Assembly: GCA_043803085.1 (NCBI GenBank) | Contig: JAZDKM010000044.1 | Span: 1 to 27,393 of the forward strand | Source of the DNA: JAAEQG01 sp043803085 | GTDB lineage: Bacteria > Planctomycetota > Phycisphaerae > UBA1845 | DNA length: 27,393 nt | Direction of reading: 5' to 3' | Part shown: positions 1 through 9,110 of the stretch, in pieces | How the letters are laid out: every line of letters begins with the position of its first letter | Numbering within the stretch: the first letter of the stretch is position 1 | Program-made: the position numbers and the translations under genes | Notes under the pieces: generated by a model | What the model was told of the DNA's origin: nothing | Seen by the model: the letters and a program-made list of their open reading frames with translations, nothing else | The model's database searches: none

Positions 1-213
1 CAGCCGGGCGAACATGCGGCAGAACCAGTCCACCCGATCGTGGGGCAGCGGCCCCTCCGCCCAAAGGGACCGGGCGTGCTCGTGAATTTTCTGGTTCGTC
101 ATCGCGACGAGAGCCTCTTCCGCGGGCCCCGAGGGACGTGGATAGCCCTGGAGCGCTGCGGCGACCAAGTCCTCCAGGGGCGGGGGGTGGATGGCCTTGG
201 CTCCCTCACGCAC
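1..213 (-). CDS. Unidentified protein, 5' end only (runs off the left edge)
   Basis: On the minus strand an open frame runs from a GTG at 213 to the window edge, giving about 71 residues with no stop. The predicted peptide has ordinary protein composition, with segments such as EEALVAMTNQKIHEHA and DRVDWFCRMFARL, which makes it more credible than the frames opposite it. The in-frame upstream stop (TAA) lies just before a possible alternative TTG start at 234, so the protein begins at 234 or 213. No clear Shine-Dalgarno sequence precedes either start. I do not recognise the family, and no signal peptide or membrane segment is visible. The rest of the gene is outside the window. It could be a spurious frame, but the codon pattern and lack of stops favour a real partial gene. 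Confidence 0.5.
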   Translation of the reverse strand, partial: MREGAKAIHPPPLEDLVAAALQGYPRPSGPAEEALVAMTNQKIHEHARSLWAEGPLPHDRVDWFCRMFARL

Positions 214-234
214 CGATGCGACCCCGACCCACAA

Positions 235-545
235 TACCTGTTACCATACGCCAGCTTGCTCCGTGCCTAAACGGGGATGGACCGAATCCGCGTAATCTAA
301 CGCACGGGCAGGAGAAAGCGAGCATCCCGGCGAGCCGCTCGTCCAAGAGCCGGTCCCCTACTTGGCTCGGCAGGAGCCTCGCCCTCCCAAGCGAACGCAC
401 CGGTTTGGCGTTGGCAAGGGACTGGCGGCGCGAAAAGCGGGCCGGGGTGCAGAGACCCCGGCCCACCCTTGAAATCTGAAACCTCAAATCTCAGATCACA
501 GAACCGTCGGATCAGAGCTCCGTCCGATTCAGAGATTCTCGCGCC
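235..545. other. Non-coding stretch with dispersed-repeat fragments
   Basis: This stretch between two minus-strand genes carries no convincing gene. It contains a GC-rich motif at 364-388 (GGCTCGGCAGGAGCC followed by TCGCCCTCCC), which on the minus strand reads as the peptide WEGEAPAEP. I recall this motif as a common dispersed repeat in planctomycete genomes. At 471-499 there is an AT-richer quasi-periodic run built from variants of AAATCT and CAGATC. Open frames across this area are short, overlap on both strands and have repeat-like composition, so none is annotated. Confidence 0.5.
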
Positions 546-595
546 GTGGCACCGGCGTCCTGCCGGTGGAATCACAGGCCAGAGGCCTGTGCCAC
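546..595. repeat. REPIN-like double-hairpin element (R2)
   Basis: Outer arms GTGGCA (546-551) and TGCCAC (590-595) enclose two hairpins: CACCGGC/GCCGGTG (550-556 with 562-568) and CACAGGCC/GGCCTGTG (573-580 with 584-591). Each half reads as a GTGG head followed by a palindrome, and the two halves face each other. The element ends one base before the stop codon of the minus-strand gene at 597, so it lies in that gene's 3' flank. Confidence 0.85.
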
Positions 596-596
596 G

Positions 597-1199
597 CTAC
601 TTCGTCATGGGCACCTGCAAGGCCTCGGCCAAGGCCCGCTCCGTCGGCGAATACTCCAGCACCAGCTTCGCCGCCTCGCCACCCAGCAGCACGGTCTGGT
701 CGGCCACGTTCAGCCGCGCGCCGCCTTTGGCCAACGCCGCCGCCACCTGCTCCGCCGAAAACGGCTTGATCCCCGCCTTGTCGGCCAACGCCCGCTCCGC
801 CCGGACAGTCGCGGCATCCACCCGCTCGGGCAACTCCGGCCGACCGAACCAGATCGGGGCCTGGGTCAGGTCCAACTCCCCGGGCGCCAGCGCGATCACG
901 CAACCCGATTCGTTACCGAAGTTTACGCGTTGCGCCGTCTGGTCTCCCACGTACAATACCGGCTCCGCCACCTGCCGCGGAATGACCAAGTCGGGATTCA
1001 CCTTCAACACCAGCAGATAGCCGGTGGTGACCAGGGGCTGGTCCTTGCTCCAAAGATGAGGGTAGCCGTTCTCCAGGGTGAACGGACGGGCATACACCAA
1101 CTCGCCCACGGCCGCCGGGGTGGCGGGAACCGGGGGCATTCCGGCCAGGGCGATGGAGGCCACCGCCGACAGGCCCACCAACAGGGATATCGCTTTCAT
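597..1199 (-). CDS. Small exported protein of unknown function
   Basis: This 200-residue protein starts at the ATG at 1199, preceded by AAAGGAA about ten bases upstream; an upstream extension to 1256 is open but has no comparable signal. The N terminus MKAISLLVGLSAVASIALAG is a typical Sec signal peptide, probably cleaved after an Ala or Gly near residue 20. The mature part starts Pro-rich (MPPVPATPAAVGE) and is otherwise mixed, with one cysteine and no visible membrane helix or catalytic motif. I do not recognise the family. The gene lies 78 bases after the large dockerin-hydrolase gene on the same strand, so the two may be co-transcribed, and a double-hairpin repeat follows its stop immediately. 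A secreted or periplasmic location is inferred from the signal peptide only. Confidence 0.75.
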   Translation of the reverse strand: MKAISLLVGLSAVASIALAGMPPVPATPAAVGELVYARPFTLENGYPHLWSKDQPLVTTGYLLVLKVNPDLVIPRQVAEPVLYVGDQTAQRVNFGNESGCVIALAPGELDLTQAPIWFGRPELPERVDAATVRAERALADKAGIKPFSAEQVAAALAKGGARLNVADQTVLLGGEAAKLVLEYSPTERALAEALQVPMTK

Positions 1200-1277
1200 G
1201 GTTTGGGTTCCTTTCACTGGTATAGTGACGTTCGATTGCGTCATAAACTTCACCATTCGTCCGCTACGCTCCGGACT

Positions 1278-4200
1278 TTACGGGCATTCCACGTCGAAGA
1301 TCTTGACGGCATCCACGCCGCCCTCGTCGATCGAGTTGTTGGGGTTATCCATGGCACTGAACCGGATCTTCATCTGGGAGGTCAGGGTGATGTAGTCGGC
1401 GATGTTCACGTCACGGAGGACCCAGCCCTGTGGGATGTTGACCGCCCTTTCAATCATGATCCACGACCCACCGTTGTCGTTGGAGACTTCCACGTCGAAC
1501 GGGTCTGAATCCTGATCATCGTTGGCCCACCAGCGGGCATACCGGAGTACGGGGTCGACCGTAGCGCTGAGGTCGAGGGTCGGCGAGATCAGCCGCGTGG
1601 GGCCGCCGTCCACGTCCGAGTTGCCGGCCCGGTTGGCGGTGAGGTAACACTGTCCGGAGCCGTCGTAGTCGGTGGTGGGGTCGCCGCGGGTGCCGTCGCC
1701 GGCCGGGATGCCACGCTCCCAGGCCCCGTCGGTCAAGGCGATGTTCTCGACGCTCCAGCCTTGGTCGGTCTCGAAGTTGTCATCCAGGACAACCGTAACC
1801 GTACCGACCGTGGAGGTGTACGTGCTCGCCGGGGCCGCGGAAGGCAGATACACCGGACCCGTGACGATGCCTTCGGCGCCGAAGTAATACTCCGGGGTGT
1901 CGGTGCAATCCGGGGCCGGTAAGGTCCCGCGATACAGATTGCCGCTGATAAGCACCAGCGGGGAGGTCAGGTACGCGCCGCCGCCGTACCGGTAGTACAG
2001 GAGGGCCGAACCCGGCACGAGGGTGTCGCTCCCCTCGTCAATCTCCACATCGATGGTCGTCGGCACGCCGGGCGGCACAAACTCAGGGGTCGGGGCCGCC
2101 AAGCTCATGGTCAGCGGGATGAACGCCGCCGGGTAGTCGTTGGTCACCATGAGTTCATCCACGCCAATCCGGCCTTGGGAGGCCCCCCAGGACGGACCGA
2201 CGTTGAACCGGACCGCGACGATGTTGGCCAAATCCAACCCCGAGCCGTTATTCAGGAAGTCCGTCAAGCGGGGGCGGATTTGCTCGAAATCATTCCCCCA
2301 ACCGGTTCCGGTACCCGCGCCGGCGCGCTGATACGGGTCTTCGAGGCCGCCGCCGTAGGCCCCGATGTTGATCGAGCTGGTGGTCCCGAGCCCGTCACGC
2401 AGGGTGACGGTGAAGGTGAGGTCTTGAATCACGGAGATCGTATAGGGATGCCGGGTCCCCTGGCAGGCGCGGAAGGAGAGGTACAAGTTGTCGGAGAAGT
2501 CCCGCTCCGAGGGGATGATTTCCCATTCGATAAAGCGGTTCGCAGCGTTCCAGTCGAAGACCACACCGCGGGTAGTGTCCGACGAACGACCGTAGGTCAT
2601 GCCGTTCATGGGATCGCTGGTGGTCCAGGTGAAGGCAGTATCGCCGTCGTCGAGGCGGTTTTCAACGAGGTTCTCCACGGTGAAGGTGACGGTGCCGCCC
2701 GAACTACTGGTGCCCGTCGAGGTCTGGGTCTGGAAATCATCGATCATGAAATTGCCGCTCGAGGCGGCGTTTCGGTAGGTGTTGTCCACCACGACCGCAT
2801 CCCCGCCGGTGACGGCACAGGCCAGGGTCGGCGCCCCGATCGGTTTGAAGTCCTCCCACTGGCGGGTGAGGAAATCGAGAGCCGGAACATTGGCCTCCAC
2901 ATAGTATTTGATCAGCGGGAGGAAGTAACCCTTCTGAATCAAATGGGTCCGGTCACGACCGATCAGGCACGGCCCAAAGGCTACGGATGATCCGCCGCCG
3001 TCGTGCAGGTCCCCGTGACCCACGCCGTGCAGGATGGTGGACTGGCGATAGCCGGTCGCCCGGTCGTGCAGGTGCAAGGTCTGGGCGATGTCGTTCGACG
3101 GATCGCCGCTCACGTCGTCATCGGCTGCCGCCGTCCACAGATGGTAGTTCTTCTCGTGCGGGTTCGAGCTGCTGGTGCCCAGGAAGTCCGTCGGGGCCAT
3201 ACTGCTGATGAGCACGATGTCATCCGCGGTGAAGTTGACCGGGGTGTACGAAGGCGGAGTGTCGGTGATGCGGTCGTAGGCCCGCGCCACGCCCTCAGCA
3301 CCGCGGCTGTGCCCGATCCAGATGATGTGGTGCGAATCCAGGTGCCCGGCGAGCACGCCTCCGGAAACCAGGTCATGCTTGTCGATGAAGGCATCGGTAT
3401 GCCCCAGCGTGGTCAACGAGCAGGTCTCGATGCCCGGCACGGTGTTGTTCTGGTGAGACATCACGATGTAGCCATAGGAGGCCATGTGATAACCGATGTG
3501 GTCGTACCAGTAATACTGGTGTCCGTTCCCGTGGCTGACCACGATCAGCGGAAGCTGCCCCATCGACGCAATGTTCGTGGGGTAGTAGACGTCCTCGAGG
3601 GTATAGCCGGAAGGAATCCCGTAGACCGTCCCCACGTCGAAGGGGTTGACCTCGGTGACCGCCAGGGGGCCCGGCAAGGTGACATTATGCACGGCATACA
3701 GTCCGGCCTCGGCGCCGAGCCCGTCGATATAGTCGCCGCCGTTGAGCTCCGCGTCCTGATTGCAGTCCAGCACCATGTCATAGCCCACCCCCAGTCCGGT
3801 CCCCGCGTCGGCGTCCAGTTCGTTGGCGCCGGTCACGGTGAACGTGTTGCCTTGAATCGTGGCGCCGGCGAAGGTGGCCGTTAGCAGGCCGCCGGCGGTC
3901 ACATCGACTAACGACGGATCGACCGACCAGCCGCCGCTGCTCTTGTGGTCAACCACGTAGACGTCGCACGTCCGCCCCACGATGTCGGCGTACCGGGTAG
4001 GGTCGATGGCCACTTTCACCGACGCGTTCCTGTTGAACGCTTTGACGTACTCGAAGAACGGGTACTGGCTCAGGGAGTTGCCTGCCAGTTCGGTCCGAGT
4101 GATGACGCCGGGGGTGCTGCCGGTGAAGGCCAACTGGAACCCCGCGAAGTCAAACAGGTCCACGTGGGAATCACTGTCCTCGTCGAACACCGCACACTCC

Positions 4201-4361
4201 GGCGGCACGACAACGTCTGGTCCGGCCAAACAGGTGACGAAGCCCTGGAGGTCGATCAGGTCTACGTCCCCGTCGCCATCGGAATCAAAAACCGCGCCGT
4301 GCGCCGCTGCCGGCAGGAGCAGCAGGCCGACGGCCCACACAAATCTGGAGCAATTCTTCAA
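1278..4361 (-). CDS. Large secreted alpha/beta-hydrolase with N-terminal dockerin-like EF-hands
   Basis: The 1027-residue protein begins with a signal peptide (residues 1-23, MKNCSRFVWAVGLLLLPAAA then HGA). Two dockerin-type calcium loops follow: D26-D37 (DSDGDGDVDLID) and a second, DEDSDSHVDLFD. An alpha/beta-hydrolase domain covers roughly residues 200-500, with the nucleophile elbow GHSRG (Ser352), a plausible acid in AAADDDV and His449 in GVGHGD. This resembles the chlorophyllase/PET-hydrolase-like group; the substrate is unknown. The remaining half looks like beta-sandwich modules, the last a MAM/lectin-like domain of about 170 residues ending in a Cys-Pro. The start is a TTG with AGGAGGG six bases upstream; a nearby ATG at 4365 hits a stop after two codons. 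Dockerin modules usually sit at the C terminus, so an N-terminal pair directly behind the signal peptide is notable but common in this phylum. Confidence 0.88.
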   Translation of the reverse strand: MKNCSRFVWAVGLLLLPAAAHGAVFDSDGDGDVDLIDLQGFVTCLAGPDVVVPPECAVFDEDSDSHVDLFDFAGFQLAFTGSTPGVITRTELAGNSLSQYPFFEYVKAFNRNASVKVAIDPTRYADIVGRTCDVYVVDHKSSGGWSVDPSLVDVTAGGLLTATFAGATIQGNTFTVTGANELDADAGTGLGVGYDMVLDCNQDAELNGGDYIDGLGAEAGLYAVHNVTLPGPLAVTEVNPFDVGTVYGIPSGYTLEDVYYPTNIASMGQLPLIVVSHGNGHQYYWYDHIGYHMASYGYIVMSHQNNTVPGIETCSLTTLGHTDAFIDKHDLVSGGVLAGHLDSHHIIWIGHSRGAEGVARAYDRITDTPPSYTPVNFTADDIVLISSMAPTDFLGTSSSNPHEKNYHLWTAAADDDVSGDPSNDIAQTLHLHDRATGYRQSTILHGVGHGDLHDGGGSSVAFGPCLIGRDRTHLIQKGYFLPLIKYYVEANVPALDFLTRQWEDFKPIGAPTLACAVTGGDAVVVDNTYRNAASSGNFMIDDFQTQTSTGTSSSGGTVTFTVENLVENRLDDGDTAFTWTTSDPMNGMTYGRSSDTTRGVVFDWNAANRFIEWEIIPSERDFSDNLYLSFRACQGTRHPYTISVIQDLTFTVTLRDGLGTTSSINIGAYGGGLEDPYQRAGAGTGTGWGNDFEQIRPRLTDFLNNGSGLDLANIVAVRFNVGPSWGASQGRIGVDELMVTNDYPAAFIPLTMSLAAPTPEFVPPGVPTTIDVEIDEGSDTLVPGSALLYYRYGGGAYLTSPLVLISGNLYRGTLPAPDCTDTPEYYFGAEGIVTGPVYLPSAAPASTYTSTVGTVTVVLDDNFETDQGWSVENIALTDGAWERGIPAGDGTRGDPTTDYDGSGQCYLTANRAGNSDVDGGPTRLISPTLDLSATVDPVLRYARWWANDDQDSDPFDVEVSNDNGGSWIMIERAVNIPQGWVLRDVNIADYITLTSQMKIRFSAMDNPNNSIDEGGVDAVKIFDVECP

Positions 4362-4367
4362 GTCATG

Positions 4368-4374
4368 CCCTCCT
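4368..4374 (-). promoter_or_regulatory. Shine-Dalgarno site that fixes a TTG start
   Basis: AGGAGGG on the minus strand ends six bases before the TTG at 4361. The only nearby ATG (4365-4363) opens a frame of two codons, so this site selects TTG as the start of the large hydrolase. Confidence 0.75.
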
Positions 4375-4692
4375 AAACAGAATTACGATGACACGGAACA
4401 TCCCCGCTACACGATCGCTTCACCCCTCCAGCGTGCTCGCAGAAAAGTGAGTCGGCCGAAGGTACCGCACGTGATTCGGAACCTCACGTTCCGGCCGTGT
4501 TGTGCATACCACAAATGCTCCGTAGAATCAACAGCAGCCCCCGGGTTCCCGGACGAAAGCCGCCGGCGGATACCCAACGAGGGGGCTTGCTCACGGGGGT
4601 CATTGCCGATAGGGTTTCTGTCTTTGGATCCTGGAGCGGCAGGCGGGGTCGCCCCGGCGAAAGGACCAACGTTCCCGTCGCGAGGAAATACG
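4375..4692. other. Divergent intergenic region, no gene seen
   Basis: This 318-base region separates the minus-strand hydrolase from the plus-strand peptidase and must hold both promoters, but I could not place convincing -35/-10 pairs. Two small dyads are visible: CGGAAC/GTTCCG at 4477-4493 and TTGTG/CACAA at 4500-4514. The peptidase frame stays open through this region, but it lacks coding character and the true start is at 4693. Confidence 0.5.
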
Positions 4693-6639
4693 ATGACGCC
4701 GCATATCTTGCAGCGTGGATGGATAACGCTTGCGTGGGCGGTCGCCCTCCTGGCGCCTTGGACCGGTTGCACGAAACCCACCCCCACTCTGTTAGAGGAG
4801 GCAGACAAGGTGCCCGAATCTCTCGAAGAGACCAAGAAGGTTCCCGAACGCGGCGAAATCGACACCAAGTACCTCTGGAAAACCGAAGACATCTTTCTCA
4901 GCACCGACGCTTGGAAGACGGAGTTTAGTGCCGTCGAGAAGCGGGTCGAAGAGTTGGCCAAGATGAAGGGCGCGCCCGGACAGGGGGCCGAACAACTCCT
5001 GACCGTCCTCAAGTTGCGCGACGAGACCGAAGCGCGACTCGACCGGGTGTACGTCTACAGCTCGCTGCTCTCCGATCAGGACACCCGCGACGGCAAGAAT
5101 CAGGCCGCGAAGTCGCGCAGCCGGGCCTTGGCCGTCAACTACGGTCAAGCCACCGCCTGGATGGAGCCGGAACTGACCTCCATCGCCTTCGAGCAGTTGG
5201 ACTCGTGGATGCGGGAAAACGCCGAACTGGCCGTCTACCGACACGCTCTCGACGACCTCTTCCGGCAGAAGAAGCACATTCTCACCGCGCGGGAAGAAGA
5301 GTTGATGGCCATGGCGGGGGAAGTGGTGAGTACGCCCTATAACGCTTACGGCCTCCTGGCCAACGCGGACATTCAATTCCCCCCGATCAAAGACGACAAG
5401 AGCCGGACGGTCGAGTTGGACGACTCGGCCTATTATGTGTGGATGCGTTGCGCCGACCGCCGCGTCCGGCAGGATGCGTATAGCTCCATCGTCGGGACTT
5501 ATGCCAAGTACCGCAACACCACGGCGGCGTTGCTCAATGGGGCCGTCCAGAGCCACATCTACAACGTCAAGGCCCGAAGCTATACCTCTTGCCTGGAGGC
5601 CTCACTCGACACCGGGAACATTCCTATCGAGGTGTACAACACGCTGGTCAAAACGGTGAACGAGAGCCTGCCGCTGTTGCACCGATACCAGAAAATCCGC
5701 AACCAGGCCCTGAAACTGGACGGCGTGCACGCCTACGACCTGTTCGCTCCGCTGATCACCGGAGAAACCCTGGAGTTGTCGTATGAGGAGGCCGTGGACA
5801 CCATCCTCAAGGCCCTGGCGCCGCTGGGTGACCCGTACCTCTCGAAAATGAAGAAGGGGTTTGAATCCCGGTGGGTGGACGTTTTCCCGACCAAGGGCAA
5901 GCGGAGCGGGGCGTACTCCAGCGGTACGTACCTGACCCAGCCCTACATCCTGCTGAACTACCACGGCGGGTACGAGGACATGTCCACGCTGGCCCACGAG
6001 ATGGGGCACTCGATGCACTCGTTCTTTTCACGCGGTACGCAGCCGTACGTGTACAGCGACTACGACATTTTCTGTGCCGAAGTGGCTTCGACGTGTAACG
6101 AGATCCTGCTGCAGCGCTACGTGCTGGAGAAAACCAAAGACCCGCGTAAAAAGTTGTATCTGCTGTGCGAATTTTTGGAGGGCGTCCGCGGGACGGTCTT
6201 CCGCCAGACCATGTTCAGCGAGTTCGAGCAGCGCATCCACGAAATGGCGGAAAAGGGCGAGCCGCTCACCGCCGACACGCTCGGGGCCGAGTACGGCAAG
6301 ATCATGAAGCGGTACTACGGACCCGTCTACGTGCATGACGATCTGGTGGACAACTACTGGATTCGCATTCCACACTTCTACTACAACTTCTACGTGTACA
6401 AATACGCGACCAGCTACTGCGCCGCCTCGAACATCGCCCGGCGGATTCTGGCGGGCGAGCCGGGAGCGGTCGAGGCTTATCTGGAGTTCCTCAAGAGCGG
6501 CAGCAGCCAGTATCCCATCGACCTGCTCAAGCGGGCCCGGGTGGACATGACCTCGCCGGAGCCGATCCGCGACGCCATGAAGCTGTTCGAAAGCTTGCTG
6601 GATCAGACCGAGGCGTTGTTGGCCGAGGTGAAGATGTAA
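4693..6639 (+). CDS. pepF: Oligoendopeptidase F-type M3 metallopeptidase, putative lipoprotein
   Basis: This zinc peptidase of family M3 is predicted to cleave short peptides. The 648-residue product contains the active-site helix LAHEMGHSMHSFF with HEMGH at residues 435-439 and the third zinc ligand at Glu463 in CAEVAST, exactly the M3 arrangement. The N terminus MTPHILQRGWITLAWAVALL leads to APWTGC, a lipobox-like end with Cys about residue 26, so the enzyme is probably exported and lipid-anchored. PepF relatives are usually cytoplasmic and about 600 residues, which makes the signal the odd feature. The start at 4693 has GAGGAAA upstream; the frame is open further upstream but without coding character. 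It is followed after 7 bases by exoD and then polX, probably one transcript. Confidence 0.92.
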   Translation: MTPHILQRGWITLAWAVALLAPWTGCTKPTPTLLEEADKVPESLEETKKVPERGEIDTKYLWKTEDIFLSTDAWKTEFSAVEKRVEELAKMKGAPGQGAEQLLTVLKLRDETEARLDRVYVYSSLLSDQDTRDGKNQAAKSRSRALAVNYGQATAWMEPELTSIAFEQLDSWMRENAELAVYRHALDDLFRQKKHILTAREEELMAMAGEVVSTPYNAYGLLANADIQFPPIKDDKSRTVELDDSAYYVWMRCADRRVRQDAYSSIVGTYAKYRNTTAALLNGAVQSHIYNVKARSYTSCLEASLDTGNIPIEVYNTLVKTVNESLPLLHRYQKIRNQALKLDGVHAYDLFAPLITGETLELSYEEAVDTILKALAPLGDPYLSKMKKGFESRWVDVFPTKGKRSGAYSSGTYLTQPYILLNYHGGYEDMSTLAHEMGHSMHSFFSRGTQPYVYSDYDIFCAEVASTCNEILLQRYVLEKTKDPRKKLYLLCEFLEGVRGTVFRQTMFSEFEQRIHEMAEKGEPLTADTLGAEYGKIMKRYYGPVYVHDDLVDNYWIRIPHFYYNFYVYKYATSYCAASNIARRILAGEPGAVEAYLEFLKSGSSQYPIDLLKRARVDMTSPEPIRDAMKLFESLLDQTEALLAEVKM

Positions 6640-6646
6640 GGCCGGC

Positions 6647-7288
6647 ATGTCCGTACACTTTCGGCGTACTGACAACAAGGCGTCGGAAGCGCTGGGGGAG
6701 GTGGCCCGCTCGCTGGCGGGAGAGAGCATCCCTCTGCGCGAATTGCTGGAACGCCTCGGAGAGCACGGGCTGCTGATGACCTGCCTGTGCCTGGCCATGC
6801 CGTTCTTGGTTCCGGTGTCGATTCCGGGCGTCAGCATCGCCTTTGGGCTGGTGATTGTGCTGATCGCGCTCGGCCTTGCTACCGACCGGTTGCCGTGGTT
6901 GCCGCAACGGTTGCTGGGACGTCGTCTGCCGTGCGTACGGCTCGCGGTCGTCCTGGAACGGGCAGCGCGGTTGTTCTTCCGCATCGAGCGTTTCACCCGG
7001 CCGCGATTGCTGCCGCTTACCAGCCGCTCAGTAGTCGCCCGCCTCAACGGCCTCGCGTTGCTGGTCAGCGGTTTGATGTTGATGATGCCGCTGGGGATCG
7101 TTCCGCTGACCAACACGCTGCCGGCCCTGGCGGTGGTGCTGCTCTCGACGGGCATCATGCAGCGTGACGGCTTCCTGGTTCTCGGGGGGTACCTCGCGCT
7201 GCTGGCGACCCTGGTGTACTTCGCGGTGCTGGCCAGCGGGGCGTGGGTGGCGGGCGCCGGCCTCCGCACCCTTTTCACCGGCGGATGA
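6647..7288 (+). CDS. exoD: ExoD-family integral membrane protein
   Basis: The 213-residue protein has a soluble N-terminal segment (residues 1-40, containing ALGEVARSLAGESIPLRELL) followed by several hydrophobic helices: about residues 44-80 with PFLVPVSIPGVSIAFG, 130-170 with PLGIVPLTNTLPALAVVLLS, and 175-205. The conserved Pro/Gly-rich pair of membrane hairpins and the length match the ExoD family, named for a rhizobial gene affecting exopolysaccharide production. The biochemical activity of that family is not established, so the role here is open. The gene begins 7 bases after the peptidase stop and ends 10 bases before polX, which indicates co-transcription. No strong Shine-Dalgarno site precedes the ATG. 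Confidence 0.85.
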   Translation: MSVHFRRTDNKASEALGEVARSLAGESIPLRELLERLGEHGLLMTCLCLAMPFLVPVSIPGVSIAFGLVIVLIALGLATDRLPWLPQRLLGRRLPCVRLAVVLERAARLFFRIERFTRPRLLPLTSRSVVARLNGLALLVSGLMLMMPLGIVPLTNTLPALAVVLLSTGIMQRDGFLVLGGYLALLATLVYFAVLASGAWVAGAGLRTLFTGG

Positions 7289-7298
7289 CTCAATATCC

Positions 7299-9044
7299 AT
7301 GACCAACGCCGAACTCACCCGGATCTTCACGCGTATCGCCGACCTGCTCGAAATCAGCGGCGCGGACCCCTTCCGCATCAACAGCTACCGCCGAGTGGCC
7401 CGGACCTTCAAGGACCTGACGGAAGACGTGGCGGAACTGGCGGCGCAGGGCCGGCTGGCCGATCTTCCCGGCGTCGGCAAGAGCACCGTCGGGAAGATCA
7501 CAGAGTATCTCACGACCGGCAAGATCACCCTGCTGGAAGAGCTGGAAGCGAAGCTGCCCAAAGGTCTGCCCGATCTCCTGCGCATTCCCGGTCTGGGTCC
7601 CAAGACCGCGGCCCTCGTCCATCGGGAACTCGGCGTGGGCTCGACTGACGAACTCAAAGCCGTTATCGAGGACGGGCGTCTGGCCCAGTTGCCCGGCATG
7701 GGCGCCAAGAGCGTCGAGAAGATCGCTGAGGGTCTCGCCTTTCTGGCCAAGTCCGGCGGGCGGACGCGGCTCGGGGTGGCGTTGCCGGTGGCCGAAGCTC
7801 GGCTTGAACAGGTGCGCGCCATCGAAGGGGTCAAGCAGGCGGTGCTGGCGGGCTCCCTCCGGCGCGGGGCTGAGACCATCGGCGACGTGGACATCCTCTG
7901 CGAAGGGACCGACGGCAAGGCGATCATCGAGCGTTTTGTTCATCTCCCGCAGGCGGCGCGGGTGCTGGCCGCCGGCGCCACCAAGGGTTCCGTGACGGTC
8001 ATCACACCCGACGGGAACGAACTCCAGATCGACTTGCGGGTGGTGCCGGCCGAGTCATTCGGGGCGGCCCTGCAGTACTTCACCGGCTCCAAAGAGCACA
8101 ACGTCCGCCTCCGCGAGTTCGCGGTCAAGAAGAAGCTGCGGCTCAACGAATACGGCCTGTTTGACGGCGACACGCAACTCGCCGGAAGGAGGGAAGAGGA
8201 GATTTACACCCGGCTCGGGCTGTCCTGCCCGCCGCCGGAGCTGCGCGAGGACCGCGGGGAGTTCGATCCTGATTTGGCCGAGCGAAAGCTGGTGGCACTG
8301 GACGACATTCGTGGCGACCTGCACGTCCACACGACGGCCAGCGACGGCGCCCAGGGGATCGAGGAGATGGCCGCCGCCGCCCGTCAACGCGGGTACCAAT
8401 ATCTTGCGATCTGCGATCATTCCAAGAGCAGCACGATCGCCAACGGGCTGAGCATCGAGGCCCTGCTTGAGCACCTCGCCGCCGTCCGGGCCGCCAACAA
8501 ACGGATGAAAGGAATTGAGCTCCTTGCGGGTACGGAATGCGACATCCTCCCGGACAGTTCGCTCGACTACCCGGACGAGGTGCTGGCCCAGTGCGACTTC
8601 GTGGTGGCCAGCATTCACTCCGCGATGCGTAAAGGCAAGGCGACCCCGACGGAGCGGACGCTGGCGGCCATCGCCAACCCGTGGGTGACCGTCATCGGGC
8701 ATCCCACCGGACGACTGATCAACGAGCGTGCCCCGATGGACCTCGGCCTGGGGCGGATTGCCGAGGCCGCCGCGGCCAGCCACACCGCCTTAGAACTGAA
8801 CGCCGCCTGGCAACGCCTGGACCTGAAGGACATTCACCTCCGCCAGGCGGTCGAGGCCGGCGCCAAAGTGGTCATCAGCACCGACGCGCATTCGATCCAC
8901 GGTCTGGACGACATGCGTTACGGCATCCTGACGGCCCGTCGCGCCGGGCTCACGCCCGCCGACGTGATCAACACGCGTCCGCCGGCCACGTTCAAGAAAT
9001 GGATCGCCCAGAAGCGCGGCGCCGAGACGATCCGCGGGCGCTAA
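7299..9044 (+). CDS. polX: DNA polymerase X with C-terminal PHP phosphoesterase domain
   Basis: This is a family X repair polymerase that fills short gaps, fused to a PHP nuclease domain. The 581 residues comprise helix-hairpin-helix segments (LADLPGVGKSTVGKITEYL near residue 55 and IPGLGPKTAALV), the polymerase nucleotidyltransferase core with GSLRRG (from 185) and catalytic Asp196 and Asp198 in GDVDIL plus Asp245 in LQIDLRV, and a PHP domain from about 338. The PHP metal motifs are all present: DLHVHT (His342, His344), ICDHSKS, GTECDI, ASIHSAM, IGHPTGRL and STDAHS. This is full length for bacterial PolX (about 570-580). The ATG at 7299 follows exoD by 10 bases; the frame is open upstream inside exoD, but conserved sequence begins at MTNAELTRIF. 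Both activities should be intact. Confidence 0.96.
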   Translation: MTNAELTRIFTRIADLLEISGADPFRINSYRRVARTFKDLTEDVAELAAQGRLADLPGVGKSTVGKITEYLTTGKITLLEELEAKLPKGLPDLLRIPGLGPKTAALVHRELGVGSTDELKAVIEDGRLAQLPGMGAKSVEKIAEGLAFLAKSGGRTRLGVALPVAEARLEQVRAIEGVKQAVLAGSLRRGAETIGDVDILCEGTDGKAIIERFVHLPQAARVLAAGATKGSVTVITPDGNELQIDLRVVPAESFGAALQYFTGSKEHNVRLREFAVKKKLRLNEYGLFDGDTQLAGRREEEIYTRLGLSCPPPELREDRGEFDPDLAERKLVALDDIRGDLHVHTTASDGAQGIEEMAAAARQRGYQYLAICDHSKSSTIANGLSIEALLEHLAAVRAANKRMKGIELLAGTECDILPDSSLDYPDEVLAQCDFVVASIHSAMRKGKATPTERTLAAIANPWVTVIGHPTGRLINERAPMDLGLGRIAEAAAASHTALELNAAWQRLDLKDIHLRQAVEAGAKVVISTDAHSIHGLDDMRYGILTARRAGLTPADVINTRPPATFKKWIAQKRGAETIRGR

Positions 9045-9110
9045 TGGCGTATTTTCCGTGTCTCGTCGAGCGGCGCGGCAAGGTCCGATAACTCTAAGCA
9101 GATTATCCCA

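Noticed and set aside
4363..4365. ATG as start of the large hydrolase
   Set aside because: It opens a two-codon frame ending in TGA; the TTG at 4361 is in frame and correctly spaced from AGGAGGG.
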